NCBI RefSeq assembly: GCF_024166365.1
Contig: NC_064825.1
Span: 103,306,480-103,370,479 of the forward strand
Direction of reading: 5' to 3'
DNA: 64,000 bases
From: Elephas maximus indicus
Lineage: Eukaryota > Chordata > Mammalia > Proboscidea > Elephantidae
Shown: positions 20,288 to 31,090 of the stretch, in pieces
How the letters are laid out: each line of letters starts with the position of its first letter
Numbering within the stretch: the first letter of the stretch is position 1
The notes under the pieces: generated by a model
What the model was told of the DNA's origin: nothing
The model's input: only the letters and a program-made list of their open reading frames with translations
Database searches by the model: none
Program-made: the position numbers and the translations under genes

Positions 20288-20431
20288 GGTGTTGGGTGCC
20301 CTTGAGTCAATTCTGACTCATTGCACCGCTATAGGACACAGTAGAACTGCCCCATAGGTATTCCTAGGCTGTAATCTTTACAGGAGCAGATTGCCAGGTG
20401 TCTTTCCAGGTAGTTCGAACTGATTTGTTCC
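20288..20431 (-). repeat. AfroSINE fragment
   Basis: GAGTCAATTCTGACTCATTG and AGGCTGTAATCTTTACAGGA mark a long-form tail and middle; it lies directly beside the previous copy. Confidence 0.8.
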
Positions 20432-20525
20432 GATTCAAGCCACTTCTGAGAATTTGCATTTCTCACAAGTTCCCAGATTATGCTAATGCTGCTGGTTAGG
20501 GACCAAATTCTGAGAACCACTAGTA

Positions 20526-20694
20526 AAGCCAAAGCCAAAAACAAACCCATTGCCGTTGAATTGATTACAACTCATTGCAACCCTATAGGATAGAGTAGAA
20601 CTGCTCCATAGGGTTTGCAAGGAGCAGTGGGTAGATTTGAACTGCGACCTTTTGGTTAGCAGCCTGAGCTCTTAACCACTGTGCCACCAGGGCT
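20526..20694 (-). repeat. AfroSINE type A with 9-bp TSD
   Basis: CCACTAGTA at 20517-20525 and 20695-20703 flanks the copy. Confidence 0.92.
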
Positions 20695-20860
20695 CCACTA
20701 GTACAGCAGTGGTTCTCAGATTTATTATACGTAAGAATCACCGAGGGATTGTGTTAAAATGTAGATTCTGATTCAGTATATCTGGGGTGGAAAGGCAAAG
20801 TCTCAGCAGGAGTTTGAACCTGAACGAACCAGTTTGAAACCCTTCTTTTCTCCTTCAGAG

Positions 20861-20933
20861 CTGCTGCTGGGTTCAAATCGCCAACCTTTCAGTTAGCAGC
20901 AGAGCGCTTAACCGTTGTACCACCAGGGCGCCC
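20861..20933 (-). repeat. AfroSINE fragment, head region only
   Basis: GGGTTCAAATCGCCAACC to ACCACCAGGGCGCCC. A further scrap, GCACACCAGGGCTCC, lies at about 20968-20982. Confidence 0.75.
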
Positions 20934-20984
20934 TTCAGGTTATGTAGTAGTTGAGTACAAACCATTTGCACACCAGGGCTCCTT

Positions 20985-21140
20985 ATCAGCAACTTAGTAG
21001 CTTTCCAAGTCTGGGTTTTCTCATGTGCTTAATAGGAATAATAAACACCTCAGAGGGTTGTGATCAAGAGTCTGTGGAGTAATATATGGGAAGCCCCCAG
21101 CACGGTGCACAAACAGTGCTCCACAAATGCCTGGTGCTGT
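20985..21140 (+). repeat. MIR 3' part, + strand (weak)
   Basis: TCATGTGCTTAATAGGAATAA then ACACCTCAGAGGGTTGTGA. Confidence 0.55.
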
Positions 21141-22340
21141 CATTGTTGTTATTGTTTCTCTCAGCAGTGAGAGCAGAGGACACGTGCTTTTCATGAGCTT
21201 TTCCAGGAATAGAGATTGGTTTGCCTTGATCCAGGTGTACAGTCTGTCTTGGGCCCTGTTTAGTAAATGTTTGGGGTACAACTGCCTAGGAGGAAGGGAT
21301 GTTAGCTGGAGAAGACCCGAAGTCTAAGATTCAGAAAATAAAGCAAAACCTGCCCACAGGGATGGAATGTGTGATCTCATGGTCTGATGGCCTGGACCAG
21401 CTGAGGTCATTGCCGTGTAACTCGGTAGTTAATCATTGTTCATAGGAAGATAAATATAGGATCATTGCCTCAGAAAAGTCACAGTTAGAAAGGACCTTAG
21501 GGACGTGAGGCCAGGGAAGATAATGGGTTCCAGTTTGCATCCAGCTTCAGGCTGCTTGGCCCACACATAGAAGGGATTCTCAGATCGCTTGAGACATCCT
21601 GGTTCAGCAGGAGAGAGTTCCGGGATCAATTAGTGATGCCTGCCATGGCAACAAGTAAGGCAAGAGGTGACATACATGCTGTTCATTTGCTGTCTTTGAT
21701 TTCAGAGGGCACTGAGGCCTAAGAATTGCCCGATGGAAGGTCACCCAGCAAGTCATAAGATTACAAAAATCTGTCTTGGAAGACATCTCTTAAGATTTCA
21801 TGTCTGAGAAAATAGTTTTTGCTTGCCCATCTTCGGCTAGGAGGAACCCACTATCTCAAAAGGAGTGGATTCCATCTTTGGGCAACTCTCCCAATTATTA
21901 CTTCCATCTTGGACTGGTGGAGGCGTTAGAGGCCTCTCTGGGTAAAAAAAAAATCTCTGGGTAGGTTCTTCTAATTCATGGCTGCACCTGAGGAAATTAA
22001 AAAAAAAAAAACCAAAAAACAAAACTGGTTCAGGGCCTCCACCCCAGATCAATGGAACCTGAATATCCAGGTAGGTGGCACACCCCATCCTTGGCATTGG
22101 TATTTTTTCAAACTTCTCCTGTGGTGCTAAAAGGTAGCAGCTAATAGGTTGAGAAGCACTGAAGCCAACCTTCCTTTTCCGGAAATGGAGTCTCAGAAAG
22201 AGAGCATGATTTTCCAGGGTTTTGTAGACAGTGGCACAAGGGGAAGGAAAACTAGGAAAAAAGAACCGTTTATCAAGTGCCAACCATATACCAGGCTCTT
22301 TTACTTTCCTGCCAAGACACTTCTTATCCCACAAATGAGT
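21140..22340. other. Intronic stretch without recognised repeats
   Basis: Only an A-run near 22000-22020; open frame 22385-21837 (minus) has no domain I recognise. Confidence 0.4.
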
Positions 22341-22800
22341 CGTGTCATTCCCCTGCCTAAAACCCCCTGTGGCCTCATCCTGCATTTAGTATAAACCCTA
22401 GCTGTGGCCTGCCTGCAAGGCCCTGATCCTCAGATTAGATAATCTGACCCCTCGCTCCCCTCCAACCTCAGGACCTGTGTCCTCACCCAGCTCTCCCTTG
22501 GGTCCTGGCACTTGCTGCGGAGGTTCAACCCCACATCCTTCTGGCTCCTCCTTATTCCTTAGCCCTTAACTCCAGTGTCCTGCCCTTTCCCAGACCCTTC
22601 TCTCCCATGATCCTGCTTCACTCCCTGCAGTCTTTATCACAATCTGAAACTTATTTGTTCACTCATATCTGTCTGTCTCCCTGCTCCCTGGGTTTTGAGC
22701 TTCAGGAGGCCAGGGACCTTGTCTGTCTGGTTCTCTGCTCCATCCCTTGAGCCTAGAACAGAACCTGGTTCAAAAAGATGTTTGCTGAATGAATGAATTG
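22340..22800 (+). repeat. L2, + strand 3' end
   Basis: Order CCCCTGTGGCCTCATCCTGC, GCAAGGCCCTGATC, then the L2 terminus GCCTAGAACAGAACCTGG and TTTGCTGAATGAATGAATT. Confidence 0.85.
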
Positions 22801-22876
22801 AAAGAACAGTCCTGACAGAGCTGGTATTATCCCCATTACGGTTGACTGAAATCTGGTTTACTGCCTTTCCGCACCA

Positions 22877-23069
22877 TCAAACCAATTGCCGTTGAGTCGA
22901 TTCCAACTTATGGAGACCTCATGTGTATCAGAGTAGAACTGTGCTCCATGACTGATTTTTCAGAAGTAGATCTCTAGGCCTTTCTTTCGAGGTGCCTCTG
23001 CATAGACTTGAGCCTCTAAGCTTTCGGTTAGCAGCTCAGTGCTTTAACTGCATCACCCAGGGATTCCAT
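22877..23069 (-). repeat. AfroSINE type B
   Basis: CCAATTGCCGTTGAGTCG to ATCACCCAGGGATTCC; a short internal deletion follows TGCTCCATG. Confidence 0.9.
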
Positions 23070-23194
23070 TTCATTTCCAATTATCGTTTAATATTCTTAC
23101 CTTTTGCACTGACAAGCCTAAATATATGCCTGTGAGTATGTGTGTGTTTGACGGGGGATTAAAGTCATCCTTGAGGGTGAGGTTTAGTGTTCTC

Positions 23195-23330
23195 TAGCAA
23201 AAGGAGCACAGACTTTAGTCCTTTAGACTTGGGTTTGAATCCCAGCACTGCCTCTTACGAGCTGTGTGATTTTGGGAAGGCCCTGAACATCTCTGAGGCT
23301 CAGTTTTTCTTGACTGCTTGAAATGGACCT
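23195..23330 (+). repeat. MIR, + strand
   Basis: GACTTGGGTTTGAATCCCAG and CGAGCTGTGTGATTTTGGG. It abuts an opposite-strand MIR. Confidence 0.85.
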
Positions 23331-23334
23331 CCAT

Positions 23335-23545
23335 AATAATGACTAGCTGACATTGATTAAATGCTTTCTATGTGCCAGACACTGTGCTAAATGCTTCATG
23401 TGTATTGACTGAACAAATCGTCACGACAACCATCATTTTACAGGAGAGGAAAATAAGGTACAGAGAGGTTAGGCAACCTACCTGAGGTCACACAGCTAAT
23501 CAGTAGAGGAGCCAAGTTTGCTTGGTTCCAGAGTTAAGGCATCAG
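23335..23545 (-). repeat. MIR, minus strand
   Basis: CTATGTGCCAGACACTGTGC to GGTCACACAGCTAATCAG; one of the best-preserved copies. Confidence 0.88.
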
Positions 23546-24330
23546 GAAATTATGAAGTCATGCCCAAAAGGCCCCAGAAGAGGCGGTGGTGCAGACACAC
23601 TCAATGCGTTCCTTTCCCCTCCCCCTTTGACCTTTACTCTCATAGTAACCTTTGAGTTTTCTAACTGTTTTGTTCTCAAGTTGGTGACAAAGTACTGATT
23701 TCCTGTCTGCTGGAGGTACTCACTTCCAAACACGGTTTCTGTTGACAAGACCTCAGTGATCGAGCTTCATGGGGGCCCTGAGGGCTGGGCAGGTGTGTCA
23801 GGCCCTGGCCCTCAGGGAGTGTGGGCCGATGAATACATTTTCCCATTAAAAAAAAATTCTGCCTAAGATACTTATTGAGTGCTTACTTTGTGCCAGGCAT
23901 TGCAACTATGACCAGTAAAAAAATTAATTTGCGGCCCTATCATCCAAACTTCCCAACAGTTCATTTTTCTGTGACCATCACCTGGGCATTTTTCTGGGTT
24001 GCAATCATATTTATTGGGGATGTAAATTTGTGCCTGTGTCACAGGCCTGGGGTGGCTGTCATCTTGCTGAGGCTTTTTCTGGGAGACTTTGCCCCGTTTT
24101 GATAAACGGAAGAGTGAGCAGCCAGTGTCCCACTTCAAATGGCTGCTTTATCTCAGGACAGGCAGGCCTCAGTGTTCACGTGAGCCTGAGCAGCTTACAA
24201 ATAAGTCTGGTTGTTTATTTAAATTCATTTTTTCCTGATTATATAAGAGTGGTATAACAACATTAAAAGAAATTTTGAAAATAAAGAAGGAAAAAAGAAA
24301 AGCCGCTTATCACCCTGAATCACATTATAA

Positions 24331-24376
24331 AAAACCACACCCGTTGCCATGGAGTGGATTCTGACTGATAGCAACC
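24331..24376 (-). repeat. Very short AfroSINE tail insertion with 12-bp TSD
   Basis: Only 46 bases of SINE tail (CCGTTGCCATGGAGTGG and part of the following block) between exact repeats ATCACATTATAA at 24319-24330 and 24377-24388. Confidence 0.88.
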
Positions 24377-24775
24377 ATCACATTATAACTCGGGTTTATT
24401 CTAGGTGGCTTCTTATTTAAAATACAGTGAAACCTGTGAGAGCTGAACTTGATGAGTCTGCATTGTTTTTCTGGATCTTTCAAGTTTTCCACCTTTGACG
24501 GGGTCTAGTTACGCCACTTTTCTATCGCTCGTTTTACTGGAAAATATTTGAGTTTTCCTTCTCTGACAGCCCTACACAGTTTCCGGCTTTTGCAGGTTTT
24601 ACTGTAATTGTAGTCATGGAGCTGGGACAGTTTCAGATCCTTTTATGCCAAAAGGCTAAATGAAGCAAACATTTTTTCCGTGGTGATACATGGATGATAT
24701 AACCATGATTTTTAATAGCTGCAGAGTACTTCATGGAGTGAATTCTCTGTAATTCACTTAACCTTTCCATGTTTG

Positions 24776-24925
24776 GAGCCCTGGTGATGTAGGGGTAAGA
24801 GCTCGGCTGCCAACCAAAAGGTCGGCAGTTCAAATCTACCAGCTGCTACTTGGAAGCCCTATAGGGCAGTTCTACTCCATTTTTTAGGGTCACTGTGAGT
24901 CAGAATCTACTCCAGAGTTGTTTTT
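24776..24925 (+). repeat. AfroSINE type A (short form)
   Basis: GGAGCCCTGGTGATGTAG to the T-run after CTCCAGAGTTG. Confidence 0.9.
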
Positions 24926-24955
24926 TTTCCCCCTTCTTTAGAGATTTAAGCCCCA

Positions 24956-25255
24956 CATGTCTGTCAGTTTGTCGTACTGTGGTGGCTTGTGTGTTGCTGT
25001 GATGCTTGAAGCTATGCCACTGGTATTTCAAATACCAGCAGGGTCACCCATGGCGGACAGGTTTCAGCTGAGCTTTCAGACTAATGCACACTAGGAAGAA
25101 GGACCTGGCAGTCCACTTCTGAAAAACTAGTCAGTGAAAAGCTTATGAATAGCATTAAGCATAACAATAATTGTGAGGATGGCTCAGGATCAGGTAGTGT
25201 TTGGTTCAGTCGCTATGAGTCAGAACCGACTTGACGGCCCCTGTCAACAACGAGA
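24956..25255 (+). mobile_element. RTE-derived non-autonomous element without tRNA head
   Basis: Opens CTGTCAGTTTGTCGTACTGT and includes ACCCATGGCGGACAGG and AGACTAATGCACACTAGG, sequence like an RTE 5' region. It then jumps to the RTE 3' terminus (GAGGATGGCTCAGGATCAGG, GAGTCAGAACCGACTTGACG). Its body is shared with the tRNA-Gly SINEs. It may be an internally deleted RTE. Confidence 0.7.
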
Positions 25256-25944
25256 AGCAGTGGCCAGTTTTGCACCCTTGGAAGTAGCGTGTGTGTGTGG
25301 GGCGGGACATCTTCACACACATAGCATTTGCCATTAAACAAAATTACTTCTTCAGGATTAATTTCCAGACATCTTTATAATCTCTGACACTGCCTGCCAA
25401 ATGACTTTCCAAAAGGGGCACATTGTTTACATTGCCATTAGAATGTATGAGACTGCCTGTTTCATTACGCCCACGCCAGCACTGGGTGTTATTTTTTAAA
25501 AACAGAATTTAAATTTAATATTTGCATTTGCAGACATGCCAGCTGAGCTGTGTGGTGGCTGCCTTGCACAATTTTTTGACCGTAGGTGACTCATGTAGAA
25601 CCTGTTCTGTGTGATACTTAAAAAAAAAATTTTTTTTTTGCATACTTAGGGAAAGTATTAAGTCACTGTCTGTGTTTTGTACTGTAGTCTGCCCTTGACT
25701 TTTGGTACCTAGAGGATTTCTAACTGCAGCCGGAGACTAGCTGGGCCTAGTTGCATCTTACCTGGCTGCAAAGATAATTGGCTACATTCATTTTAGAGCT
25801 AATTTTAGGGGTGTATGCTCTCCATTGTGGGTACTGTCCTATCTAGCTTTAAGCCCAAATTATGTGATTGCTGATAAACAGTGCAGAAGGAAATATTACT
25901 GAGCAGGTACTAGATATCTAGACCTTCCTGGTGATATCTCAAGA

Positions 25945-26165
25945 GAGGCAGCATGTGCTTGCAAGCCTCACTCCTTGCATGGTTGACCTTGATCAAGTTC
26001 CTCTCCTCCCCCAGCCCTCCTCCACCATCCACCTTAGTTTCTCCATCTGTAAATTAGGCTGATAGTACCTAGCGAGAAGGCTGATATCAGGATTAATGGT
26101 ATCAGGTAATCAAGGATTTAGATAGCTCACAGGAAATCATGCCTGTTGTTGGTATTGCCATAACA
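25945..26165 (+). repeat. MIR, + strand (weak)
   Basis: CTTAGTTTCTCCATCTGTAA preceded by GACCTTGATCAAGTTCC. Confidence 0.6.
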
Positions 26166-26584
26166 CTGGCCTGAAGGGTGGGGGTAGAAGAGGAAGGAAA
26201 CAGGCAGGTCCAGATCCTTCTCCTTTAGGAGCTTCCCGTCTAGTTGAAGAGAGAGGATGGTCTGGATGAAGATAGTTTTAAGTCAGGGTTAACAGTCAGG
26301 AGTTGAGATAGGAGTAAAGCCAAGTGAGTAACCATTGTCGATGTTTAGAGGTGAACGTTGGGAGCCCAGGACCGCAAAGGAAAGGGGCTCATTCCGGGTA
26401 CAGCGAGGGTCACACCTGGCGGATGCAGAGTGTTTGTGGCAAGGTGGACTGGGGTCAGACTCCCAGGCCTCAAATTCTACACAGTTTTGACTCTTATTGT
26501 AGAGAAGGAGGCATCATGGGAGGATTTTTTTTTCCAGGTTGTAAATATTCATCGTTTTATTTTTGTTATGTTTATTTTGATGGC

Positions 26585-26970
26585 AATTAAAAAAAAAACA
26601 GCTTTATTGAGATATAATCCAAATACATATAATTCAACATTTTAAATGTACAATTCAGTGGTTTTTAGTGTGTTCAGAGTTGTGCAACCATCGCCACTAA
26701 CTAATTCCAGACGTTTTCATTACGCCGAAAAGCAGCATACTCACTAGCAGTAACTCCCGATTTCCCTCTCGCTTCTGCCCTTGGCAACCACCAATTTTGC
26801 TCTCTGTCTCTATGAATTTGCCTGTTCTGAACATTTCGTATAAATCATATCGTGTAATACGTAGCCTTTAGTGTCTGCCTTCTGTGACTGAGCATAATGT
26901 TTTCAGGGTTCATCCATGTTGTAGCATGTATCAGTATGTTATTTCTTTTATGGTTGAATAATATTCCATT
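26585..26970 (-). mobile_element. L1 3' end, minus strand
   Basis: ACAGCTTTATTGAGATATAA, ATGTACAATTCAGTGGTTTT, TTGTGCAACCATCGCC and GGTTCATCCATGTTGTAGC down to ATAATATTCCATT: a typical L1M-age 3' region in reverse. Confidence 0.85.
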
Positions 26971-27534
26971 AAGGAGCCCTGCTTCCCACCCGTCATCTCC
27001 TTTTATTGCATTTGCATCAAATAGACAAAGCAACCCAGAAACCAGATGAACTTGGCAAAACTGGGAAAATGAATTTGGAAGGTAGGTTGGGGAAGAAAAA
27101 TAGTAGGGCTCCTTCTGTAATAAAACTTGCTAATGTTCTGGTAAAAGTGATGTTGAAAGTCATTGTCTTACTCCTCCTCCTCTGAGATAAGTCACACAAG
27201 GGGTGGTATCAGGGGCACAGAATTCCCCCCGGAGGACACAGTGTGACAAACTTTGCGTGAGCTGGTCTGTTAAAAGAAAAACAAGAAGTGATGTGTTGGA
27301 AACAACCTAAATGTTAAGCAATCCAGTATTGTTGAAATTATGGATATTTACGCAGCCATTAGAAAAGCTTAGAAAGCATGTTTAATGATATGGGAAGATG
27401 CTCACAATATAAGAAATTTAAAGACGTGGGCTATAAAATAATATACAGTAGAAATAACAATTGGGGCGATAAAACAATCAAACAGATCTCAAACTCAAAA
27501 AAATGTGTTTGGTGTGGGTCTGTGTGAGTGCACA

Positions 27535-27735
27535 GGAGCCCCAGTGGCGCAGTGGTTAAGTGTTTGGCTGCTAAGTGAAAGGGTGGAGGTTCGAATACAC
27601 CAGCTGCTCCAGGAAAGATGTAGCAGTCTGCTTTCTTAAAGATTTACAGCCTTGGAAGTCCTATGGGGCAGTTCTACTCTGTCCTATAGGGTTGCGATGA
27701 GTTAGAATGGACTGGATGTGAAAGACTTTTTTTTA
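27535..27735 (+). repeat. AfroSINE type A (long form)
   Basis: GGAGCCCCAGTGGCGCAG to GGACTGGATGTGAAAGAC and a T-run; middle TAAAGATTTACAGCCTTGG intact. Confidence 0.92.
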
Positions 27736-27759
27736 AAATGTAGGTGCACTACAGAGTGT

Positions 27760-27925
27760 TGGTTTAAAGCATGTTAGACAGACCTAGAACAAGTCTGGGC
27801 TCTGTAACATACTTGCTATGTGCCCTTAGGCAAGTCACTACACCTTTCCGAGCTCAGGCATCTCATCTGTAAAATGGAACTGATATTCTACCTCTTTGGG
27901 TTGTTGTGAGAATTAAAAGAGTTAT
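27760..27925 (+). repeat. MIR, + strand
   Basis: TAGGCAAGTCACTACACC, CATCTCATCTGTAAAATGGA and TTGTTGTGAGAATTAAA. Confidence 0.88.
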
Positions 27926-28062
27926 CTGGGCCTTCAGGGAAAGGGCTCCATGCCTACAGTTTTGGGCTACCATGTGAGGTCCATGTTATCTTTTGCTCTA
28001 AGCCTTTCAGGGGGCTCCTCGGTGCCTTCTGGATATTGTTAAGTTCTTTGGGTTGGCATAAT

Positions 28063-28226
28063 ATCTGTTGCTGTTGAATCATTCCTGACTGATGGCGACC
28101 TCATGTATGTCAGAGTAGAACTGTGCTCTATGGGGTTTTCAATGGCTGTTCACCAGGCCTGTCTTCCAAGGTACCTCTGGGTGGACTTAAAACCTCCAAC
28201 CTTTCAGTTAGCACCATCAGGGACTT
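28063..28226 (-). repeat. AfroSINE type B, internally deleted
   Basis: CTGTTGCTGTTGAATC tail to TTAGCACCATCAGGGACTT; the segment after TTAGCA is missing. Confidence 0.85.
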
Positions 28227-28394
28227 CTCTTGTGGAGGCACACAGGGCAGTATTTCTGGACACACATTCAGGGGCTTGCCATACCAGATTTCTTGCAGTT
28301 TCTCCAGTGTGCCGTGCCCTTTTTGGCCACCAGGTGCTTGCACATGCTGAACTAGCTTTTTTTTTTTTCTTTTTTTGTCTCCCTAGCTTTTTTT

Positions 28395-28490
28395 TTTTTT
28401 TTTAGCTAGACTGAGTGCCCCAAAGGTACCATGTCACAGGGTCTGGCACCTAGTAGGTAACCATTTGTTTAATGAACTGAAGAGGTAGGA
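28395..28490 (+). repeat. L2 3' terminus, + strand
   Basis: GGGTCTGGCACCTAGTAGG then TTTGTTTAATGAACTGAA. Confidence 0.6.
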
Positions 28491-29110
28491 CTTGAGTTGG
28501 TTTGTTAAATAAAAAGTGGGACTTGGTGAACAGAGTGGGAACATTGTCCCAAGCGGTGGGCAGGACAAAGGGCACTGGTGGTCACTGCGTGTTTAGGGTC
28601 CAGACCCGCTGGGCACAGGCAGAGATCAACACTGGTACAACCTGCCTTACAGCGGTCATTGCCACGTGGAAGTTTGTTCCGTTTTGTAGCTTGGGGCTGT
28701 GTATGCCTGTTTATATGAGAGATCTATTCAGACTAAGCCTGTGCAGTAACCGATGTAGCTAAGGCTGCTAGCATTGTGCTGATGGTAAGATGAGAGCTGG
28801 CCTTGGAGGCAGAGGCAGCCTGCATTCTGTTTCTGGCCTTACTACTTATTAGCTTGGTGCTCTTAAGTGGAGTGACTTGAGGAAGTAAACGAATACTTGT
28901 CAGACATCCAGAATGTTCTAAGTGCTTTTATGCATGTCATTCTCATTGAATTCTTATAGCAGGGGTGCACTCAGAAGTCTATGGCCGGGAAGTTACCTAG
29001 TGATAGACCACAGATGTGTGACCTGTGTTTATAAGGCAGTAGGGAGTGGTGGGAACTCTGGCAGGCCTGACAAGCCATGCCCTTTCTGAAGGGGAGCACC
29101 TCCTGCCTTT
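28490..29110. other. Intronic stretch, nothing recognised
   Basis: No clear repeat or exon; a possible decayed MIR around 28800-28900. Confidence 0.4.
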
Positions 29111-29119
29111 TTTTTTTTT

Positions 29120-29320
29120 TATAATTATCACATGTACTCACTGTTCTGTGTGCTTTATGAACGTTAACTTGTTTAATCTTCACAACAGCTTGATGAGGTA
29201 GCTATGAGTTTTTATCCTCCTTTGAGAGTTGAAGGATCTGAGGCACAGAGGGGTGAAGTAACTTGTGCAAGGCCACATGACTAGTTAGTGTTGGAGCTGG
29301 AATTTAAACAGCTAGGGGAC
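29120..29320 (-). repeat. MIR, minus strand
   Basis: AATCTTCACAACAGCTTGATG, GCACAGAGGGGTGAAGTAAC and GGCCACATGACTAGTTAG. Confidence 0.85.
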
Positions 29321-29589
29321 TTGGCGTTGTCAGTTATTCTCATTTTTTTTTTAAAGAAAATCTCCTGGTTTTAAAAAATATTGCCACAGATTCATCAAAC
29401 AAAACCCTGTTGGGGCCAGATGACACCCATGTTCATGGAAGACTGGGTGTGGCTCTCACAGGACCCGGTGGAGTCCGGATACCTGCCCTTCCTGTCTCAG
29501 AAGTAGTCAAAATGATACAGGGAAGTAATGTTCATGAAAATATTTTGTCACCTGTAAAGAGCAATGTAAATGTCAGATATAGGGTTAGT

Positions 29590-30165
29590 AATAATAGCTA
29601 GTATGTCTATTGAGTGCTTGTGGGGGCAGCGGTGGTTCAGTGATAGAATTGTTCCCTTCATGTGGGAAACCCAGGTTTGATTCCCGGCCAGTGGACTTCA
29701 TGCATAGCTACCACTTGTCTGTCAGTGAAGGTTTGGGTGTTGCTATGGTGCTGAGCAGGCTTCAGTGGGGAGTGTAGACCAAGACCAAGAAGAAAGGTCT
29801 GGCGATCCACTTCTAAAAATTAGCCAATGAAAACCCTATAGATCACAACAGTCCAGCCTGCAACTGATCATGGAGATGGTGCAACACTGGGCAGCGTTTC
29901 TTTCCACTGTGCATGGGGTCACCATGAGTTGGGGGCCAACTCCATTGCAGCTAACAACATACTGAATGCTTACCATGTGCCAAAGCCCTGTTCTAAGCAC
30001 TTCAGTTTTCATGACTGCCCTCTAATGTTGAGGTATTGCTCTCCTCTTCATAGATGAGGAAACTAAGGCAAAGAGAGGAGGTCAAATACCTTGTCTCAGG
30101 TTGCACAGCTGGGAAGCAGTGGAGGCAGGATTAGAACCCAAGCAGTGGGCTTTTATCCACTCTGC
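29590..30165 (-). repeat. MIR, minus strand, split by a tRNA-Gly SINE
   Basis: Left scrap TATTGAGTGCTTG at 29608-29620 resumes at 29960 as TACTGAATGCTTACCATGTG and runs to GCACAGCTGGGAAGCAG. Confidence 0.8.
29620..29959 (+). repeat. Type C SINE: tRNA-Gly head, RTE-like body and tail
   Basis: The head GCAGCGGTGGTTCAGTGATA ... GGTTTGATTCCCGGCC matches tRNA-Gly, including both internal promoter boxes. The body shares TTGTCTGTCAGTG and AGAAAGGTCTGGCGATCC with RTE-derived sequence, and the tail has the RTE terminus GGGGTCACCATGAGTTGG. Imperfect 12-bp duplication TATTGAGTGCTT / TACTGAATGCTT. Confidence 0.88.
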
Positions 30166-30214
30166 TTATTGCCTTTGTGTAGACCAAACTGTGTGAAGAA
30201 TTACCAGGGAATGG

Positions 30215-30431
30215 GAAGGGAATGAATATCTCTTAAGTCCTGACTGGTGCCAGGCACCATGCTAGGCATTTTCTCTCACATTATTTCATTTAACCCACAT
30301 GATAATCCTGACACCATCCTGGGGTCTTTCTGTTAAAGAGGTGGAAACAGACTCAGAGAGGTTAAGTGACTTGCCAAGATCACAGGGGAAGGGAGTGGCA
30401 AAGTGAGGATTTGAACTTGAGACTGAGAGTG
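30215..30431 (-). repeat. MIR, minus strand
   Basis: GGTGCCAGGCACCATGCTAG, ACTCAGAGAGGTTAAGTGAC and GAGGATTTGAACTTGAG. Confidence 0.88.
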
Positions 30432-30632
30432 CAACCAGCCCGATGCCTTCAAGTCTATTCTGACTCATGGTAACCCATTATGTGTCAGAGTAGAACTGTG
30501 CTTCACGGAGTTTTCAATGGCAGATTTTTCGGAAGTAGATCTCCAGTCCTTTCTTCTGAGTGCCTCTGGTTGGACTCAAATCGACAACCTTTTTGTTACC
30601 AGCTGAGAGTGTTAACTGTTTGCACCACCCAT
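30432..30632 (-). repeat. AfroSINE type B, inserted at a MIR end
   Basis: CCGATGCCTTCAAGTCTATT to GTTTGCACCACCC; the final GGGACTCC complement is gone. Confidence 0.88.
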
Positions 30633-30639
30633 AGTAATT

Positions 30640-31090
30640 TTTCTTCCAAGTAGGGAGGTAGTAATCAAGTGATTTTCATTTTTTTAAATATCTGCATAAG
30701 GAAAGAGAACTGAAAAGGGCAGTGAGGAAAATTTAGTCAGCTCTGTTGAAGCGACCGAGAACAATAGTAGTTTCCGTTTGTGCATATTTAGAGTGGCTCC
30801 TTGGCGGCCACATGAGTCTAGGTCTGAAATACTTGGGGCATGAGTGAGGGAAGCATTGAAGTGGAAATTCCTGGAGTGAGTGGGGTGCTAGCCATGGCCC
30901 CAGTGTTACTCTCATTTCTTTTTTGTGAATGCTTTGCTAGTAACAGCCTTGCAGATCAGCTTGCTGTAATCCACACCCTGTCCCTACATGGTGCTAATTG
31001 CATTAAGCCACAGCCCCAAGGTGGTGTTTTCAAAGTTGATATGTGTGAGGGCCTGTTAGAAGGTCTTGCACCATATTTGAGCCAACCAAA
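30640..31090. other. Intronic stretch, nothing recognised
   Basis: No repeat or exon identified. Confidence 0.4.

Larger units (their letters stand above)
24215..25510 (-). repeat. Ancient L1 3' relic, minus strand, with three SINE-type insertions
   Basis: Pieces at 24215-24330, 24377-24775 and 25256-25510 keep the order of an inverted old-L1 3' region (CTGATTATATAAGAGTGG, TTCACTTAACCTTTCCATG, GGATTAATTTCCAGAC, TTGCCATTAGAATGTATGAG). The gaps are filled by 24331-24376, 24776-24925 and 24956-25255. Confidence 0.5.

Noticed and set aside
21837-22385. 182-codon minus frame
   Set aside because: Contains runs encoded by poly-A/T tracts and an L2 edge; nothing protein-like.
26971-26985. AfroSINE head (AAGGAGCCCTGC) after an L1
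   Set aside because: Only about 10 bases match and no A box, B box or tail follows.
29620-29692. Functional tRNA-Gly gene
   Set aside because: It resembles tRNA-Gly but continues directly into a SINE body with flanking duplication and carries mismatches, so it is a SINE head.
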